A stretch of DNA of 64,000 bases, from the NCBI RefSeq assembly GCF_003063575.1, contig NZ_NESC01000004.1:62001-126000 (forward strand), read 5' to 3'. This DNA comes from Limnohabitans sp. Jir72. Lineage in GTDB: Bacteria > Pseudomonadota > Gammaproteobacteria > Burkholderiales > Burkholderiaceae_C. Both the position numbers and the translations under genes were made by a program. The notes under the pieces are model-generated. The model was not told the origin of the DNA. It searched no databases and saw nothing but the letters and a program-made list of their open reading frames with translations. Of this stretch, positions 20,548-30,093 are shown one piece after another; the stretch's first letter is position 1, and every line of letters starts with the position of its first letter.

Positions 20548-23454
20548 ATGTCTGAACAAAACACCTCATCCAGCACAGACTACCGCACCACGCTGAATCT
20601 GCCGGACACCCCTTTCCCCATGCGCGGCGACCTGCCTAAGCGCGAGCCCGGCTGGGTGAAAGACTGGAACGAAGGCGGCCTGTACAAAAAGCTGCGCGCC
20701 GCCCGCCAGGGCGCCCCGCTGTTTGTGCTGCACGACGGCCCGCCCTATGCCAACGGCAAGCTGCATATCGGTCACGCACTGAACAAAGTGCTGAAAGACA
20801 TGATCGTCAAGTCCAAACAATTGGCGGGCTTTGACGCGCAATACATCCCCGGCTGGGACTGCCACGGCCTGCCGATCGAAAACGCGATCGAAAAACTGCA
20901 CGGCCGCAACCTGAGCCGTGACGACATGCAGGCCAAGAGCCGCGCCTTCGCCACCGAGCAGATCAACCAGCAGCGCGAAGACTTCAAGCGCTTGGGCGTG
21001 CTGGGCGACTGGGAGCGTCCTTACCGCACCATGGACTTTGCCAACGAGGCCGGTGAAATCCGCGCCTTCAAGCGCGTGATCGAGCGCGGCTTTGTCTACC
21101 GTGGCCTGAAACCCGTGTACTGGTGCTTTGACTGCGGCTCTTCGCTGGCCGAGTTCGAGATCGAATACGCTGACAAAAAGAGCGACACGCTGGACGTGGC
21201 CTTTGAAGCCGACGACAACGCGGCCCTTGCCGCCGCCTTTGGCCTGCCCAAGCTGCCTGGCGAGGGCAGTAAAAAGGCTTTTGCCGTCATCTGGACCACC
21301 ACCGCCTGGACCATCCCGGCCAACCAGGCCCTGAACGCCCACCCTGAGCTGGAATACGCCTTGGTGGACACGCCCCGTGGCGTGCTGCTGCTGGCCGCCA
21401 GCCTGGTCGACAAATGCCTGGAGCGCTACAAGCTGCAAGGCACCGTGATCGCCACCGCTGTGGGCGAGAAGCTGCGCGGCCTGGTGTTCCGCCACCCACT
21501 GCACGACACCGCGACCGAAGGTGAAGGCGGCGAAGGGCAAGGTGGCGAATACAGCTACCGCCGCACATCGCCGCTGTACCTGGCCGACTACGTGACCGCC
21601 ACCGACGGCACCGGCCTCGTGCATTCGGCCCCCGCCTATGGCGTGGACGACTTCAACTCCTGCATCGCCAACGGCCTGGCCTACGATGACATCCTGAACC
21701 CCGTGCAAGGCAATGGTGTGTATGCGCCCGAGTTGCCCTTCTTTGGAGGCCAGCACATCTGGAAAGCCTGCGCCCGCGTGATCGAGGTGTTGGGCCAAAG
21801 CGACCGCTTGATGGCCACGGTGGAAATCACCCACAGCTACCCGCATTGCTGGCGCCACAAAACCCCCGTCATCTACCGCGCCGCCGCCCAGTGGTTTGTG
21901 CGCATGGACGAGGGCGAAGGGGTCTTCACAAAAGACAAAGCCCCCAAGACCCTGCGCCAGCTGGCCTTGGACGCCATTGAGCAGACTCAGTTCTATCCGG
22001 AAAACGGTAAATCCCGCCTGCGCGACATGATCGCCAACCGCCCCGACTGGTGCATCTCGCGCCAGCGCTCATGGGGCGTGCCCGTGCCCTTCTTCTTGCA
22101 CAAGGACAGCGGCGAGCTGCACCCGCGCACCATGGATATCCTCGACCAGGCCGCTGACATCGTGGAAAAAGGCGGCATCGAAGCCTGGAGCCGCGTGACG
22201 GTGCAAGACATCTTGGGTGCAGCCGATGCGCCCAGCTACACCAAAAGCACCGACATCCTGGAGGTCTGGTTCGATTCGGGTTCGACCTTCCGCCATGTGC
22301 TGCGCGGTAGCCACAAGGATGCCTATGGCGTGCCCCCCTTCCATGCCGAAGGGCCTGAGGCCGATTTGTACCTGGAAGGCCACGACCAGCACCGCGGCTG
22401 GTTCCACAGCTCGCTGCTGTTGGGCTGCGCCCTCGAAGGCCGTGCGCCCTACAAAGGCCTGTTGACCCACGGTTTTGCCACCGACGGCCAAGGCCGCAAG
22501 ATGAGCAAATCGCTGGGCAACACCGTCGAGCCCCAAACCATCACCTCCAAAATGGGCGCTGAAATCGTTCGCCTGTGGGTCGCCAGCACCGACTATTCGG
22601 GCGACCTGAACATCGACGACAAAATCCTCGCCCGCGTGGTGGACGGCTACCGCCGCATCCGCAACACGCTGCGCTTTTTGATGGCCAACGTGAGCGACTT
22701 CGACCCGGCGCTGGATGCCGTGGCCGACGACCAATTGCTGGAAATCGACCGCTTTGCCTTGGCCCGTGCAGCCCAGCTGCAAGCGGACATCCGCGCCCAC
22801 TTTGACGCTTATGAATTCCACCCCGTGGTCAGCAAGCTGCAGGTTTACTGCTCGGAAGACCTGGGCGCGTTCTACCTGGACGTGCTGAAAGACCGCCTGT
22901 ACACCACCGCGCCCAAGAGCCTGGCGCGCCGCAGCGCACAAACGGCGCTGTACCGCATCACCCACGGCATGCTGCGCTGGATGGCGCCATTCCTGTCGTT
23001 CACCGCCGAGGAAGCCTGGAGCACCTTTGGCAGCTCTGAATCCATCTTCATGGAAACCTTCAGCGACTTCGGCGCAGCCGATGATCAGCTGCTGGCCAAA
23101 TGGAGCCGCATCCGCGAGATCCGCGATCTGGTCAACAAAGACATCGAAGTGGTCCGCACCGCTGGCCAGGTTGGCGCCTCCTTGCAAGCCGAAATCACCG
23201 TGACCGCTCCTGCGGCTGACCACGCCTTGCTGGCCAGTCTGGGCGAGGACATCAAGTTCGTGTTCATCACCTCCAAGGTCACGCTGCAAGCGGGCGAACA
23301 ACTGGCCGTGCAAGTGGCGGCCAGCCAGGCCGTCAAGTGCGAGCGCTGCTGGCATTACGCCGATGACGTGGGTCACGACGCCGCTCACCCTACCCTGTGC
23401 GGGCGTTGCGTGAGCAACCTGCATGGCGCTGGCGAAACCCGCCTGGTGGCCTGA
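20548..23454 (+). CDS. ileS: Isoleucyl-tRNA synthetase
   Basis: Class I aminoacyl-tRNA synthetase, 968 residues. The HIGH site is [16 protein letters not shown] and the KMSKS loop is [10 protein letters not shown]. The CP1 editing domain lies between them ([20 protein letters not shown]). The C-terminal zinc ribbon has [10 protein letters not shown] and CGRC. The 33 earlier ORF codons overlap the 117-bp leader and are not conserved-looking, so MSEQNTSS is taken as start. A short GCGGCC-AGAT-GGCCGC hairpin lies 18 nt before the ATG. It was not recognised as a known regulatory leader. Confidence 0.97.
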   Translation: MSEQNTSSSTDYRTTLNLPDTPFPMRGDLPKREPGWVKDWNEGGLYKKLRAARQGAPLFVLHDGPPYANGKLHIGHALNKVLKDMIVKSKQLAGFDAQYIPGWDCHGLPIENAIEKLHGRNLSRDDMQAKSRAFATEQINQQREDFKRLGVLGDWERPYRTMDFANEAGEIRAFKRVIERGFVYRGLKPVYWCFDCGSSLAEFEIEYADKKSDTLDVAFEADDNAALAAAFGLPKLPGEGSKKAFAVIWTTTAWTIPANQALNAHPELEYALVDTPRGVLLLAASLVDKCLERYKLQGTVIATAVGEKLRGLVFRHPLHDTATEGEGGEGQGGEYSYRRTSPLYLADYVTATDGTGLVHSAPAYGVDDFNSCIANGLAYDDILNPVQGNGVYAPELPFFGGQHIWKACARVIEVLGQSDRLMATVEITHSYPHCWRHKTPVIYRAAAQWFVRMDEGEGVFTKDKAPKTLRQLALDAIEQTQFYPENGKSRLRDMIANRPDWCISRQRSWGVPVPFFLHKDSGELHPRTMDILDQAADIVEKGGIEAWSRVTVQDILGAADAPSYTKSTDILEVWFDSGSTFRHVLRGSHKDAYGVPPFHAEGPEADLYLEGHDQHRGWFHSSLLLGCALEGRAPYKGLLTHGFATDGQGRKMSKSLGNTVEPQTITSKMGAEIVRLWVASTDYSGDLNIDDKILARVVDGYRRIRNTLRFLMANVSDFDPALDAVADDQLLEIDRFALARAAQLQADIRAHFDAYEFHPVVSKLQVYCSEDLGAFYLDVLKDRLYTTAPKSLARRSAQTALYRITHGMLRWMAPFLSFTAEEAWSTFGSSESIFMETFSDFGAADDQLLAKWSRIREIRDLVNKDIEVVRTAGQVGASLQAEITVTAPAADHALLASLGEDIKFVFITSKVTLQAGEQLAVQVAASQAVKCERCWHYADDVGHDAAHPTLCGRCVSNLHGAGETRLVA

Positions 23455-23480
23455 TCCGGCCTGACCTCGAAAGACACCCC

Positions 23481-23990
23481 ATGGCCAGCTCCAAAAAATT
23501 CGCCAAAAGCGGCTCACGCCACGGTCTGCTGCTCTGGCTGGGCATTGCGCTGCTGGTGCTGCTGATCGACCAGTTCACCAAAGTGCTGATCCTGGGCGCT
23601 TTCCAGCTGGGCGACAGCACCCCGGTCACCTCGTTCTTCAACCTGGTGCGGGTGCACAACCACGGCGCGGCGTTTTCCTTCCTGGCCTCTGCGGGAGGCT
23701 GGCAGCGCTGGTTCTTCACCGGGATTGGCGTGGTGGCCACGCTGTTCATGCTGTGGATGCTGCGCTCACACGCCGGTCAAACCCTGTTTTGCTTGGCGAT
23801 CTCGCTCGTTCTGGGTGGCGCGGTCGGCAACGTGGTGGACCGCCTGTTGCACGGCTATGTGATCGACTTCCTCGACTTCTTCTGGGGCCGCTGGCACTTC
23901 CCGGCCTTCAACATCGCCGACAGCGCCATCACCTTGGGCGCAGGCCTCTTGATCCTGGACGAGATCTTGCGGGTGCGGCGCGGGCGTTGA
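23481..23990 (+). CDS. lspA: Lipoprotein signal peptidase II
   Basis: Inner-membrane aspartyl protease that cuts prolipoprotein signal peptides. The protein has 169 residues and four membrane helices. The catalytic aspartates are in [16 protein letters not shown] and [27 protein letters not shown] and [12 protein letters not shown] are conserved. The ATG at 23481 follows the ileS stop by 26 bp; the longer ORF start overlaps ileS in another frame. Confidence 0.96.
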   Translation: MASSKKFAKSGSRHGLLLWLGIALLVLLIDQFTKVLILGAFQLGDSTPVTSFFNLVRVHNHGAAFSFLASAGGWQRWFFTGIGVVATLFMLWMLRSHAGQTLFCLAISLVLGGAVGNVVDRLLHGYVIDFLDFFWGRWHFPAFNIADSAITLGAGLLILDEILRVRRGR

Positions 23991-24021
23991 CCTGGCACAA
24001 CTTGCTCGGGAAAATGCCCAC

Positions 24022-24456
24022 ATGAATCTTCCACGCCTTGATTTGACACCTTTACGCCAAGCACTTGCGTCGCTGGAGGACGGCTTGGATGTCGTACGTG
24101 ATTCAGCGTGGTTCAACCTGCAAAGCGACAAAGTTCGCCACACACTGATCGCTGGCGTGATTCAGAACTTCGAGTTCGTCTATGAAATCAGTACAAAGAT
24201 GCTGCGCCGTCGCCTGGAAATGGACGCACTGAACCCCAGTGAAGTGGACTTTGCGAACTTTCGTGATGTGCTGCGCATCGCTGCAGAAAAAGGCCTGATC
24301 ACGGATGTGCAAGCCTGGTTCGGCTATCGGCAGATGCGCAACATCACAGCACACACCTATGACCACCAAAAAGCCCAGCAAGTCTACGAAGGCACACAAG
24401 CATTCATGATGGATGCCCGCAGTTTGCTGGCCCGGCTGGAAGACGCCATTGACTGA
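24022..24456 (+). CDS. HepT-type HEPN protein / nucleotidyltransferase substrate-binding protein
   Basis: A 144-residue all-helical protein of the HI0074/HepT group. The segment FGYRQMRNITAHTYDHQ contains the HEPN motif R-x4-H-x-Y (RNITAHTY), the RNase centre of HepT-type toxins whose tyrosine is modified by MntA. The partner nucleotidyltransferase starts 14 bp after the stop. In characterised pairs the HEPN protein is the toxin and the nucleotidyltransferase the antitoxin. The gene order (HEPN first) is the usual one. Confidence 0.82.
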   Translation: MNLPRLDLTPLRQALASLEDGLDVVRDSAWFNLQSDKVRHTLIAGVIQNFEFVYEISTKMLRRRLEMDALNPSEVDFANFRDVLRIAAEKGLITDVQAWFGYRQMRNITAHTYDHQKAQQVYEGTQAFMMDARSLLARLEDAID

Positions 24457-24469
24457 GCCGCGACACGGC

Positions 24470-24769
24470 ATGAGCGAGCAACAACTGGCGCTCATCCACA
24501 ACATCCTCGCCACGTGGCTGCCCGCACATGAGGTACGTCTGTTTGGATCGCGTGCACGAGGCACATCCAAGCCCTACTCTGACCTTGACCTGGTCATCAT
24601 GGGCGAGACCCCCACGACACTGACCACGATGGGTCAGTTGCATGAGGCCTTTGCCAACAGCGACCTGCCTTGGCGTGTTGACCTGGTGGACTGGGCCAGT
24701 ACATCACCAGATTTCAGGGCGCACATCGCCAATCACAGTGTCCAACTGCCAACGCCCAAGACCCTGTAA
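24470..24769 (+). CDS. MntA-type minimal nucleotidyltransferase (antitoxin)
   Basis: Minimal nucleotidyltransferase of 99 residues. The motif GSRARGTSKPYSDLDLV is the exact GS-x10-D-x-D arrangement of MNT proteins. A third acidic residue follows in WRVDLVDW. Such enzymes inactivate HepT by adding AMP to the tyrosine of R-x4-H-x-Y. The start at 24470 (MSEQQLALIHN) has only a weak Shine-Dalgarno, and translational coupling to the gene before is likely. Confidence 0.82.
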   Translation: MSEQQLALIHNILATWLPAHEVRLFGSRARGTSKPYSDLDLVIMGETPTTLTTMGQLHEAFANSDLPWRVDLVDWASTSPDFRAHIANHSVQLPTPKTL

Positions 24770-24829
24770 AGCGCAGCACCAGCACTTGCGTTAAGCTTTC
24801 GGCCCTGATTGAAAAAAACGGAGACTCCC

Positions 24830-25978
24830 ATGCCCGGCTTGCTGCCCCACATTGACCCCGATGGTCTGCTCGAATTCTCGGTGGTCTACACCGACCGCGC
24901 CCTGAACCACATGTCCAAGCGCTTTGGCGGCGTGATGACCGACATCTCGCGCATGCTCAAAAACGTCTATGGTGCCCACTCGGTGGCCCTGGTGCCTGGC
25001 AGCGGCACTTTTGGCATGGAGTCGGTGGCCCGCCAGTTCGCCACCCACCAGCATGTGATGGTGATCCGCAACGGCTGGTTCAGCTTCCGCTGGACGCAGA
25101 TTTTTGACATGGGCCAAATCCCCAAGAGCCACAGCGTGCTCAAAGCACGCCGCGTCGCCGCTGGCTCACAAGCGGCCTGGGCACCTGCACCGATTGAAGA
25201 AGTCAAAGCCGCCATCGCCGCAGAAAGACCCGCTCTGGTGTTTGCCCCGCACGTGGAAACCTCGGCCGGCATGATCCTGCCCGACGACTACATGAAAGCC
25301 GTGGCCGATGCGGTGCACGCTGTGGGCGGTTTGTTTGTGCTCGACTGCATTGCGTCTGGCGCCATGTGGGTGGACATGAAAGCCACGGGCGTGGATGTGC
25401 TGATCAGCGCTCCACAAAAAGGCTGGAGCAGCTCGCCATGCTGCGCCATGGTCATGCTGAGCGAGCGTGCCCGCCAAGCGATCGACAGCACCACCAGCAC
25501 CACTTTTGCGATGGACCTGAAAAAGTGGCTGCAGGTGATGGAAACATACGAAAGCGGTGCCCACATGTACCACACCACTTTGCCCACCGATGCTTTGCTG
25601 CGCCTGCAAGAAGCCATGTTGGAAACCGAAGCCTACGGCTTTGCCAAAGTGCGCGAAGAACAAATAGCGCTGGGTCGCCAGGTGCGTTCTTTGTTGCTGG
25701 AGCACGGCTTCCCCAGCGTGGCCGCGCCCGGTTTTGAAGCGCCTGGCGTGGTGGTGAGCTACACCACCGACCCCGAGATCCAGAGCAGCAAGAAGTTCTT
25801 GGCCCTGGGCCTGCAAACCGCTGCAGGCGTACCCTTACAGTGCGACGAACCGGCCGACTTCCGCACTTTCCGCATGGGTTTGTTCGGCTTGGACAAATGG
25901 CACCAAGTGCCCCGCACTCTGCAGATCTTGAGTGAAGCACTGGAAACCATCGCACCCAAGGCCAAGCTGGCGGCCTGA
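24830..25978 (+). CDS. Class V aminotransferase (alanine/serine-glyoxylate type)
   Basis: PLP-dependent class V aminotransferase of 382 residues. VPGSGTFGMESVARQF binds the cofactor phosphate, LFVLDCIASGAMWVDM holds the Asp that pairs with the PLP nitrogen, and ISAPQKGWSSSPCCAMV provides the Schiff-base Lys. The C-terminus has FRTFRMGLFGLDKW. CGGAGACTCCC precedes the ATG. The AGXT/serine-pyruvate subgroup fits best, but substrates cannot be fixed by sequence. It is convergent with the quinone oxidoreductase, with a REP-like palindrome between them. Confidence 0.85.
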   Translation: MPGLLPHIDPDGLLEFSVVYTDRALNHMSKRFGGVMTDISRMLKNVYGAHSVALVPGSGTFGMESVARQFATHQHVMVIRNGWFSFRWTQIFDMGQIPKSHSVLKARRVAAGSQAAWAPAPIEEVKAAIAAERPALVFAPHVETSAGMILPDDYMKAVADAVHAVGGLFVLDCIASGAMWVDMKATGVDVLISAPQKGWSSSPCCAMVMLSERARQAIDSTTSTTFAMDLKKWLQVMETYESGAHMYHTTLPTDALLRLQEAMLETEAYGFAKVREEQIALGRQVRSLLLEHGFPSVAAPGFEAPGVVVSYTTDPEIQSSKKFLALGLQTAAGVPLQCDEPADFRTFRMGLFGLDKWHQVPRTLQILSEALETIAPKAKLAA

Positions 25979-26042
25979 AGTCTGAAGTTTTTCATGTAGA
26001 CGCCCAGCCTGTAGGCGATGGCGCAAAATCAAGAGGGTGTTT

Positions 26043-26117
26043 GTAGGAGCCCACCCCGTGGGCGATGGGCGTGGCACACGCCCTAGAAAACCATCGCCCA
26101 CAGGGGTGGGCTCCTAC
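26043..26117. repeat. REP-like palindromic element, family 1
   Basis: GTAGGAGCCCACCCC begins the left arm (26043-26068) and CCATCGCCCACAGGGG begins the right arm (26091-26117). The arms are reverse complements over 27 positions except for one missing T. A related half-arm, GTAGACGCCCAGCCTGTAGG, lies at 25996-26015. The same arms recur three times at 45663-46162. It lies between two convergent stop codons, a typical REP location. Confidence 0.85.
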
Positions 26118-26142
26118 GAAATCAGCCCAATCGACCGGCCTG

Positions 26143-27126
26143 TCACAAAGTGATGATCGTGCAACCCGTGGTTTTGCGCGCTTCCAGCGCGATGTGCGCA
26201 TCCTGAACGTTGGCCAAGGGGAAGGTCTGGTCAATGTGGATCTTGACCTTGCCGCTGGTGACTGCTTCAAACAAATCATCGGCCATCTCTTGCGTGCTCT
26301 CGCGCGTGGTGATGTGGCTGAACAGGGTCTGGCGCGTCACATACACCGAACCCTTGGGGCCGAGGATGCCCGGCGCAAATGGGGCGACCGGGCCCGAGGC
26401 ATTGCCAAAGCTGGCCATCAAACCAAAAGGTGCCAAGCAGTCGAGTGACTTGTCCCAGGTGTCCTTGCCCACCGAGTCGTAAACCACTTTCACGCCTTTG
26501 CCGCCCGTGATCTCTTTGACTTTGGCCTGGAAGTCTTCGGTCGAATAGTTGATGCAGAACTCGGCACCATTGGCCTTGGCCAATTCGCACTTGGCGTCGT
26601 TGCCGGCCGTGCCAATCATGCGCAAGCCCAAGGCCTTGGCCCACTGGCAAGCGATCAGGCCCACGCCACCGGCAGCGGCATGGAACAACACAAAATCACC
26701 CGCCTTCAAGCCGCCCTGGGGCAGTGTGCGCTTGAGCAGATATTGGGCCGTCAGGCCCTTGAGCATCATGGCTGCGCCCGTCTCGAACGAGATCGCATCG
26801 GGCAGCTTGCACACGCATTTGGCCGGCATCACGCGCACTTCGCAGTAGCTGCCGGGCGGCTGGCTGGCGTACGCCGCGCGGTCACCGACTTTGAGGTGCG
26901 TGACGCCTTCGCCCACGGCTTCGACCACGCCAGAGGCTTCCATGCCCATCTTGAGCGGCATGGGGAGCTGGTACAAACCGCTGCGCTGGTACACGTCGAT
27001 GAAGTTCAGGCCAATGGCCTTGTGGCGGATGCGGATCTCGCCAGGGCCGGGTTCGCCAACGGTGACGTCGACGAGTTTCATGACTTCGGGACCACCGTGT
27101 TGGTCGATCTGGACTGCAAGGCTCAT
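26143..27126 (-). CDS. NADPH:quinone oxidoreductase (zinc-free MDR family)
   Basis: QorA-type medium-chain reductase of 327 residues. It lacks the zinc ligands of alcohol dehydrogenases. KAIGLNFIDVYQRSGLY is the family signature, the Rossmann site is HAAAGGVGLIACQWAKALG near residue 150, and VVYDSVGKDTWDKSLDCL follows. CAGGAG lies just before the ATG. It reduces quinones or other electrophilic carbonyls with NADPH. Standalone gene, divergent from the EamA transporter. Confidence 0.92.
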   Translation of the reverse strand: MSLAVQIDQHGGPEVMKLVDVTVGEPGPGEIRIRHKAIGLNFIDVYQRSGLYQLPMPLKMGMEASGVVEAVGEGVTHLKVGDRAAYASQPPGSYCEVRVMPAKCVCKLPDAISFETGAAMMLKGLTAQYLLKRTLPQGGLKAGDFVLFHAAAGGVGLIACQWAKALGLRMIGTAGNDAKCELAKANGAEFCINYSTEDFQAKVKEITGGKGVKVVYDSVGKDTWDKSLDCLAPFGLMASFGNASGPVAPFAPGILGPKGSVYVTRQTLFSHITTRESTQEMADDLFEAVTSGKVKIHIDQTFPLANVQDAHIALEARKTTGCTIITL

Positions 27127-27248
27127 GGAGCTTCTCCTGTGGATGTGGAATCAAACGATATGTAACTTTGCCACGAAATCCATGACCGAGCGAACCTGAA
27201 GGACAGCTGCGCGACAGCGGGAAAACCCGAGGTCCGCTACAGTGCGGC

Positions 27249-28148
27249 ATGTCTCAAAAACTTTCTCCGATCACCGCTTTGTTGCTGACGGTGCCGCCGC
27301 TCATGTGGGCTGGCAATGCGGTGGTTGGCCGCTTGGTCACCGACCTGGTCCCGCCGATCACACTCAACTTCTTGCGCTGGTTTGTGGCGCTGTTCATCTT
27401 GCTGCCCCTGGCCTGGAGGGTGCTGCGCCCGCGCAGCGGCTTGTGGTCCCACTGGCGGCGCTTTGGCCTGCTCAGCCTCTTGGGCGTGGGTTGCTACAAC
27501 GCACTGCAATATTTGGCACTGCAAACTTCCACCCCGCTGAACGTGACGCTGGTCGCCGCCAGCGGACCGTTCTGGATGCTCATCATCGGTGCACTGTTTT
27601 TCAAAGCCCCAGTGCGGCGCATGCAGCAGCTGGGTGCCTTGCTGTCCATCAGCGGCGTGCTGGTGGTGCTCTCACGCGGCCAATGGGCTGAACTGATGGC
27701 CGTGCGGCTGGTGGCTGGCGACATGTACGTGCTGCTGGCCACGGCCTGCTGGTCTTTCTACAGCTGGCTGCTGAGCCGCCGTGACGAGCCCGAAGCCATC
27801 CGCAACGACTGGGCGGCCTTTTTGCTGGGACAGGTGGTGTTTGGCTTGGGCTGGTCGGGCCTGTTTGCCGGTCTGGAATGGACATTCACCGACGCCCACA
27901 TCGTGTGGGGCTGGCCCTTGATCACCACCTTGGCCTTCGTGGCCGTGGGTCCGGCCGTGCTGGCCTACCGCTGCTGGGGCTTGGGCATACAGCAAGCAGG
28001 CCCGGCGGTGGCGGGTTTCTTTGCCAACCTCACGCCGCTGTTTGCGGCGGTGCTGTCAGCCGCCTTTTTGGGAGAACTGCCGCACCTGTACCACGTGGCG
28101 GCGTTTGCGCTGATTGTGGGCGGAATTGTGGTGTCAGCAAGGCATTGA
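27249..28148 (+). CDS. DMT-superfamily (EamA) transporter
   Basis: Inner-membrane carrier of 299 residues with ten hydrophobic segments in two EamA halves. It opens SPITALLLTVPPLMWAGNAV and the second repeat ends LFAAVLSAAFLGELPHLYHV. Members export amino acids or other metabolites; the substrate is unknown. No neighbouring gene explains its role. Confidence 0.88.
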   Translation: MSQKLSPITALLLTVPPLMWAGNAVVGRLVTDLVPPITLNFLRWFVALFILLPLAWRVLRPRSGLWSHWRRFGLLSLLGVGCYNALQYLALQTSTPLNVTLVAASGPFWMLIIGALFFKAPVRRMQQLGALLSISGVLVVLSRGQWAELMAVRLVAGDMYVLLATACWSFYSWLLSRRDEPEAIRNDWAAFLLGQVVFGLGWSGLFAGLEWTFTDAHIVWGWPLITTLAFVAVGPAVLAYRCWGLGIQQAGPAVAGFFANLTPLFAAVLSAAFLGELPHLYHVAAFALIVGGIVVSARH

Positions 28149-28235
28149 GCCGCAAGGAGTTTGCTGAGCTGCATCCTGTGCAGCGCGCTTTGCGTCTGTG
28201 CGGTGGTCAGCGTGTTTGGCAAGGCAAGCCCATGA

Positions 28236-28931
28236 TCAGGTTCGAAGCAATACGATGTTTCGATAGCCCAATCGAATCAGCCCCTTGTCTTGAAAACGCC
28301 TCAATTGTTGGTTGACCCTTTGCCGTGATGCCATGACCGCCTGCGCCAAATCGGCTTGGCTGACCCGCAGTTGTACGCCTCCGGGGACTTGTACGCTGTT
28401 GAATTTGGCGATGCGCTCCAAAGTGGCCCAAACCCTTTTTTCAAGCGTGGGCATCACCTGATCGGCCAAAGTGTCAAACAACTGATTGATGCGCAATCCC
28501 AAGATCCGCAACAGGTCCACCGCAACCGAGGCATCTTGACCGATGAGTTCTAACAGCTTGACGCGTTCGATCTGCAGGACTTCGCTCGGCACAGCCGCCA
28601 CCAAATCGGCAGGGTAGGTGGTATCTGCAAAAACTGAACTTAAACCCGAAATTTCTCCGGGCAACATCCAACGCAAGAGTTGTTCCTCGCCATCGAGGGT
28701 CGTCACGCTGACACGCATTCGGCCCTTGACCAGCAACAGGGCCACCGAAATGGACTGCCCGCGACTGAGAACGACCTGACCTGTTTGCCATTGGCGCATC
28801 ACGCCAACTTTCAGCAATGCCTCAGTAGTGCTTGGCGATAGGGCCGAATTTTCGGCCCAAGATTGGGACAAGGCCATGACATCGATGTTCTTGAGATGAG
28901 AACCGCGAAGAGCGGGAGGTACTGAATTCAT
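28236..28931 (-). CDS. Crp/Fnr-family transcriptional regulator
   Basis: A 231-residue regulator with an N-terminal cyclic-nucleotide-like beta roll (GQVVLSRGQSISVALLLVKG, then EEQLLRWMLPGEISG) and a C-terminal winged helix (VSQADLAQAVMASRQRVNQQ). There are no cysteines for an Fe-S cluster, so it is not FNR itself. It is divergent from the ABC-transporter/dioxygenase operon, and a 22-bp palindrome with Crp-type spacing lies between them, which makes it the likely local regulator. The start is uncertain, since 28877 (MALSQSWAEN) is an alternative and neither has a strong Shine-Dalgarno. Confidence 0.86.
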   Translation of the reverse strand: MNSVPPALRGSHLKNIDVMALSQSWAENSALSPSTTEALLKVGVMRQWQTGQVVLSRGQSISVALLLVKGRMRVSVTTLDGEEQLLRWMLPGEISGLSSVFADTTYPADLVAAVPSEVLQIERVKLLELIGQDASVAVDLLRILGLRINQLFDTLADQVMPTLEKRVWATLERIAKFNSVQVPGGVQLRVSQADLAQAVMASRQRVNQQLRRFQDKGLIRLGYRNIVLLRT

Positions 28932-28991
28932 GAAAGGAGGGACATGGATGGCATCGATCGGCTGAGCTCCGATTTTGAGTGCTATCCCTTA

Positions 28992-29013
28992 AATTGTCAC
29001 CCGGGTAACAATT
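28992..29013. promoter_or_regulatory. Operator-like palindrome for the Crp/Fnr-type regulator
   Basis: AATTGTCACCCGGGTAACAATT is palindromic at 10 of 11 positions per arm. The core TGTCA-N6-TAACA has the half-site length and 6-bp spacer of Crp-family sites. It is placed between the divergent regulator gene (60 bp from its start) and the transporter operon (73 bp from its start). Confidence 0.7.
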
Positions 29014-29085
29014 CGCCGATTCGTTGCGTTTTCAAATGATGTGGACTTGAGTTTTCTCAAGGAATAGCCCTTCATTGGAAACGAC

Positions 29086-30090
29086 ATGACACTCTTTTTC
29101 TCTTCACTCGTCAGAATCGCTTTGAGCCTTGCCGCCCTGACATGGGGTGCCACAGTGATGGCGCAAGTTGAAACCTTGCGCATCCAGGACTACCCAGGTC
29201 TGGGCAACATTCTGGTGCGCGTCGCCGCAGCCAACGGGTACTGCGAAAAAAATGGCCTCAAGTGCGAACTCAAAACCATCCCAGCCGCACCTTTGGGAAT
29301 ACAGACGCTGATGGCAGGTGACATCGATGTCGCTTTTGGTCCGGCAGAGGTGGTGATTCAGGCTTTCAACAAAGGCGCAGATCTCAAGATCATCGGCAGC
29401 GGTTCACGCGGCAACATTTTCTATTTGATGGCTGGCGCTCACATCGAAACACCGAATGCGGCCAAGGGCTACCCGGCAGTGATGGCCGACTTGAAAGGGA
29501 AAAAAATCGGCGTGACCGCGCGTGGCTCTGGTGCTGAATTTCAGTTGCTCGACATGCTCAAAGGCGCAGGCCTGTCCGGCAGTGACGTGACCATCGTGCC
29601 AGTAGGCGCGCCAAACACCGCCTTGCCTGCCATTGCCAACAAACAAATAGACGCACTCATGCTGTTTTCACCCATGGACGGTTTTTGTGTGGCCATGAAA
29701 GTTTGCCGCGTGCTTGTGGACCCCCGCAAGGGAGAAGGTCCCAAAGAGATCACACAACTCAACGGCGCTGCGGGCCCCATGACTGTGCGAGGTGATTTTG
29801 CGCAAAGAAAAGGTGCCACCTTGGACGCATTTGCAAAAGCCATGCGCGAATCTGAAGCTTTTGTTCAAAACCCAGCCAACTTCAGTGCCTTGCTCAAAAT
29901 AGTCAACGACACCTTCAAAATAGACGGGCCTGCAGGTGCCTTGGCCGTAGAGACTTCATTGCGCAATGCCATCAGCAGCTCGGGCTTTTCGCTTGACCCC
30001 AAAGCCTTGCAAGCCGCCGCTGACTATTTACACAAGACTGCACAAATCGATAAAACAGTCGACACCACAAAGCTATTGCAATTGCGTTGA
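29086..30090 (+). CDS. ABC transporter substrate-binding protein (SsuA/TauA/NMT1-like)
   Basis: Periplasmic binding protein of 334 residues. MTLFFSSLVRIALSLAALTW leads to a signal cleavage after VMA. The mature part has LRIQDYPGLGNILVRVAAANG, then IQTLMAGDIDVAFGPAEVV, the pattern of the NMT1/SsuA-like fold used for sulfonates, pyrimidine precursors, nitrate and aromatic acids. GGAAACGAC stands before the ATG. First gene of a four-gene unit with an ATPase, a permease and a TauD-type dioxygenase. Confidence 0.88.
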   Translation: MTLFFSSLVRIALSLAALTWGATVMAQVETLRIQDYPGLGNILVRVAAANGYCEKNGLKCELKTIPAAPLGIQTLMAGDIDVAFGPAEVVIQAFNKGADLKIIGSGSRGNIFYLMAGAHIETPNAAKGYPAVMADLKGKKIGVTARGSGAEFQLLDMLKGAGLSGSDVTIVPVGAPNTALPAIANKQIDALMLFSPMDGFCVAMKVCRVLVDPRKGEGPKEITQLNGAAGPMTVRGDFAQRKGATLDAFAKAMRESEAFVQNPANFSALLKIVNDTFKIDGPAGALAVETSLRNAISSSGFSLDPKALQAAADYLHKTAQIDKTVDTTKLLQLR

Positions 30091-30093
30091 TCC

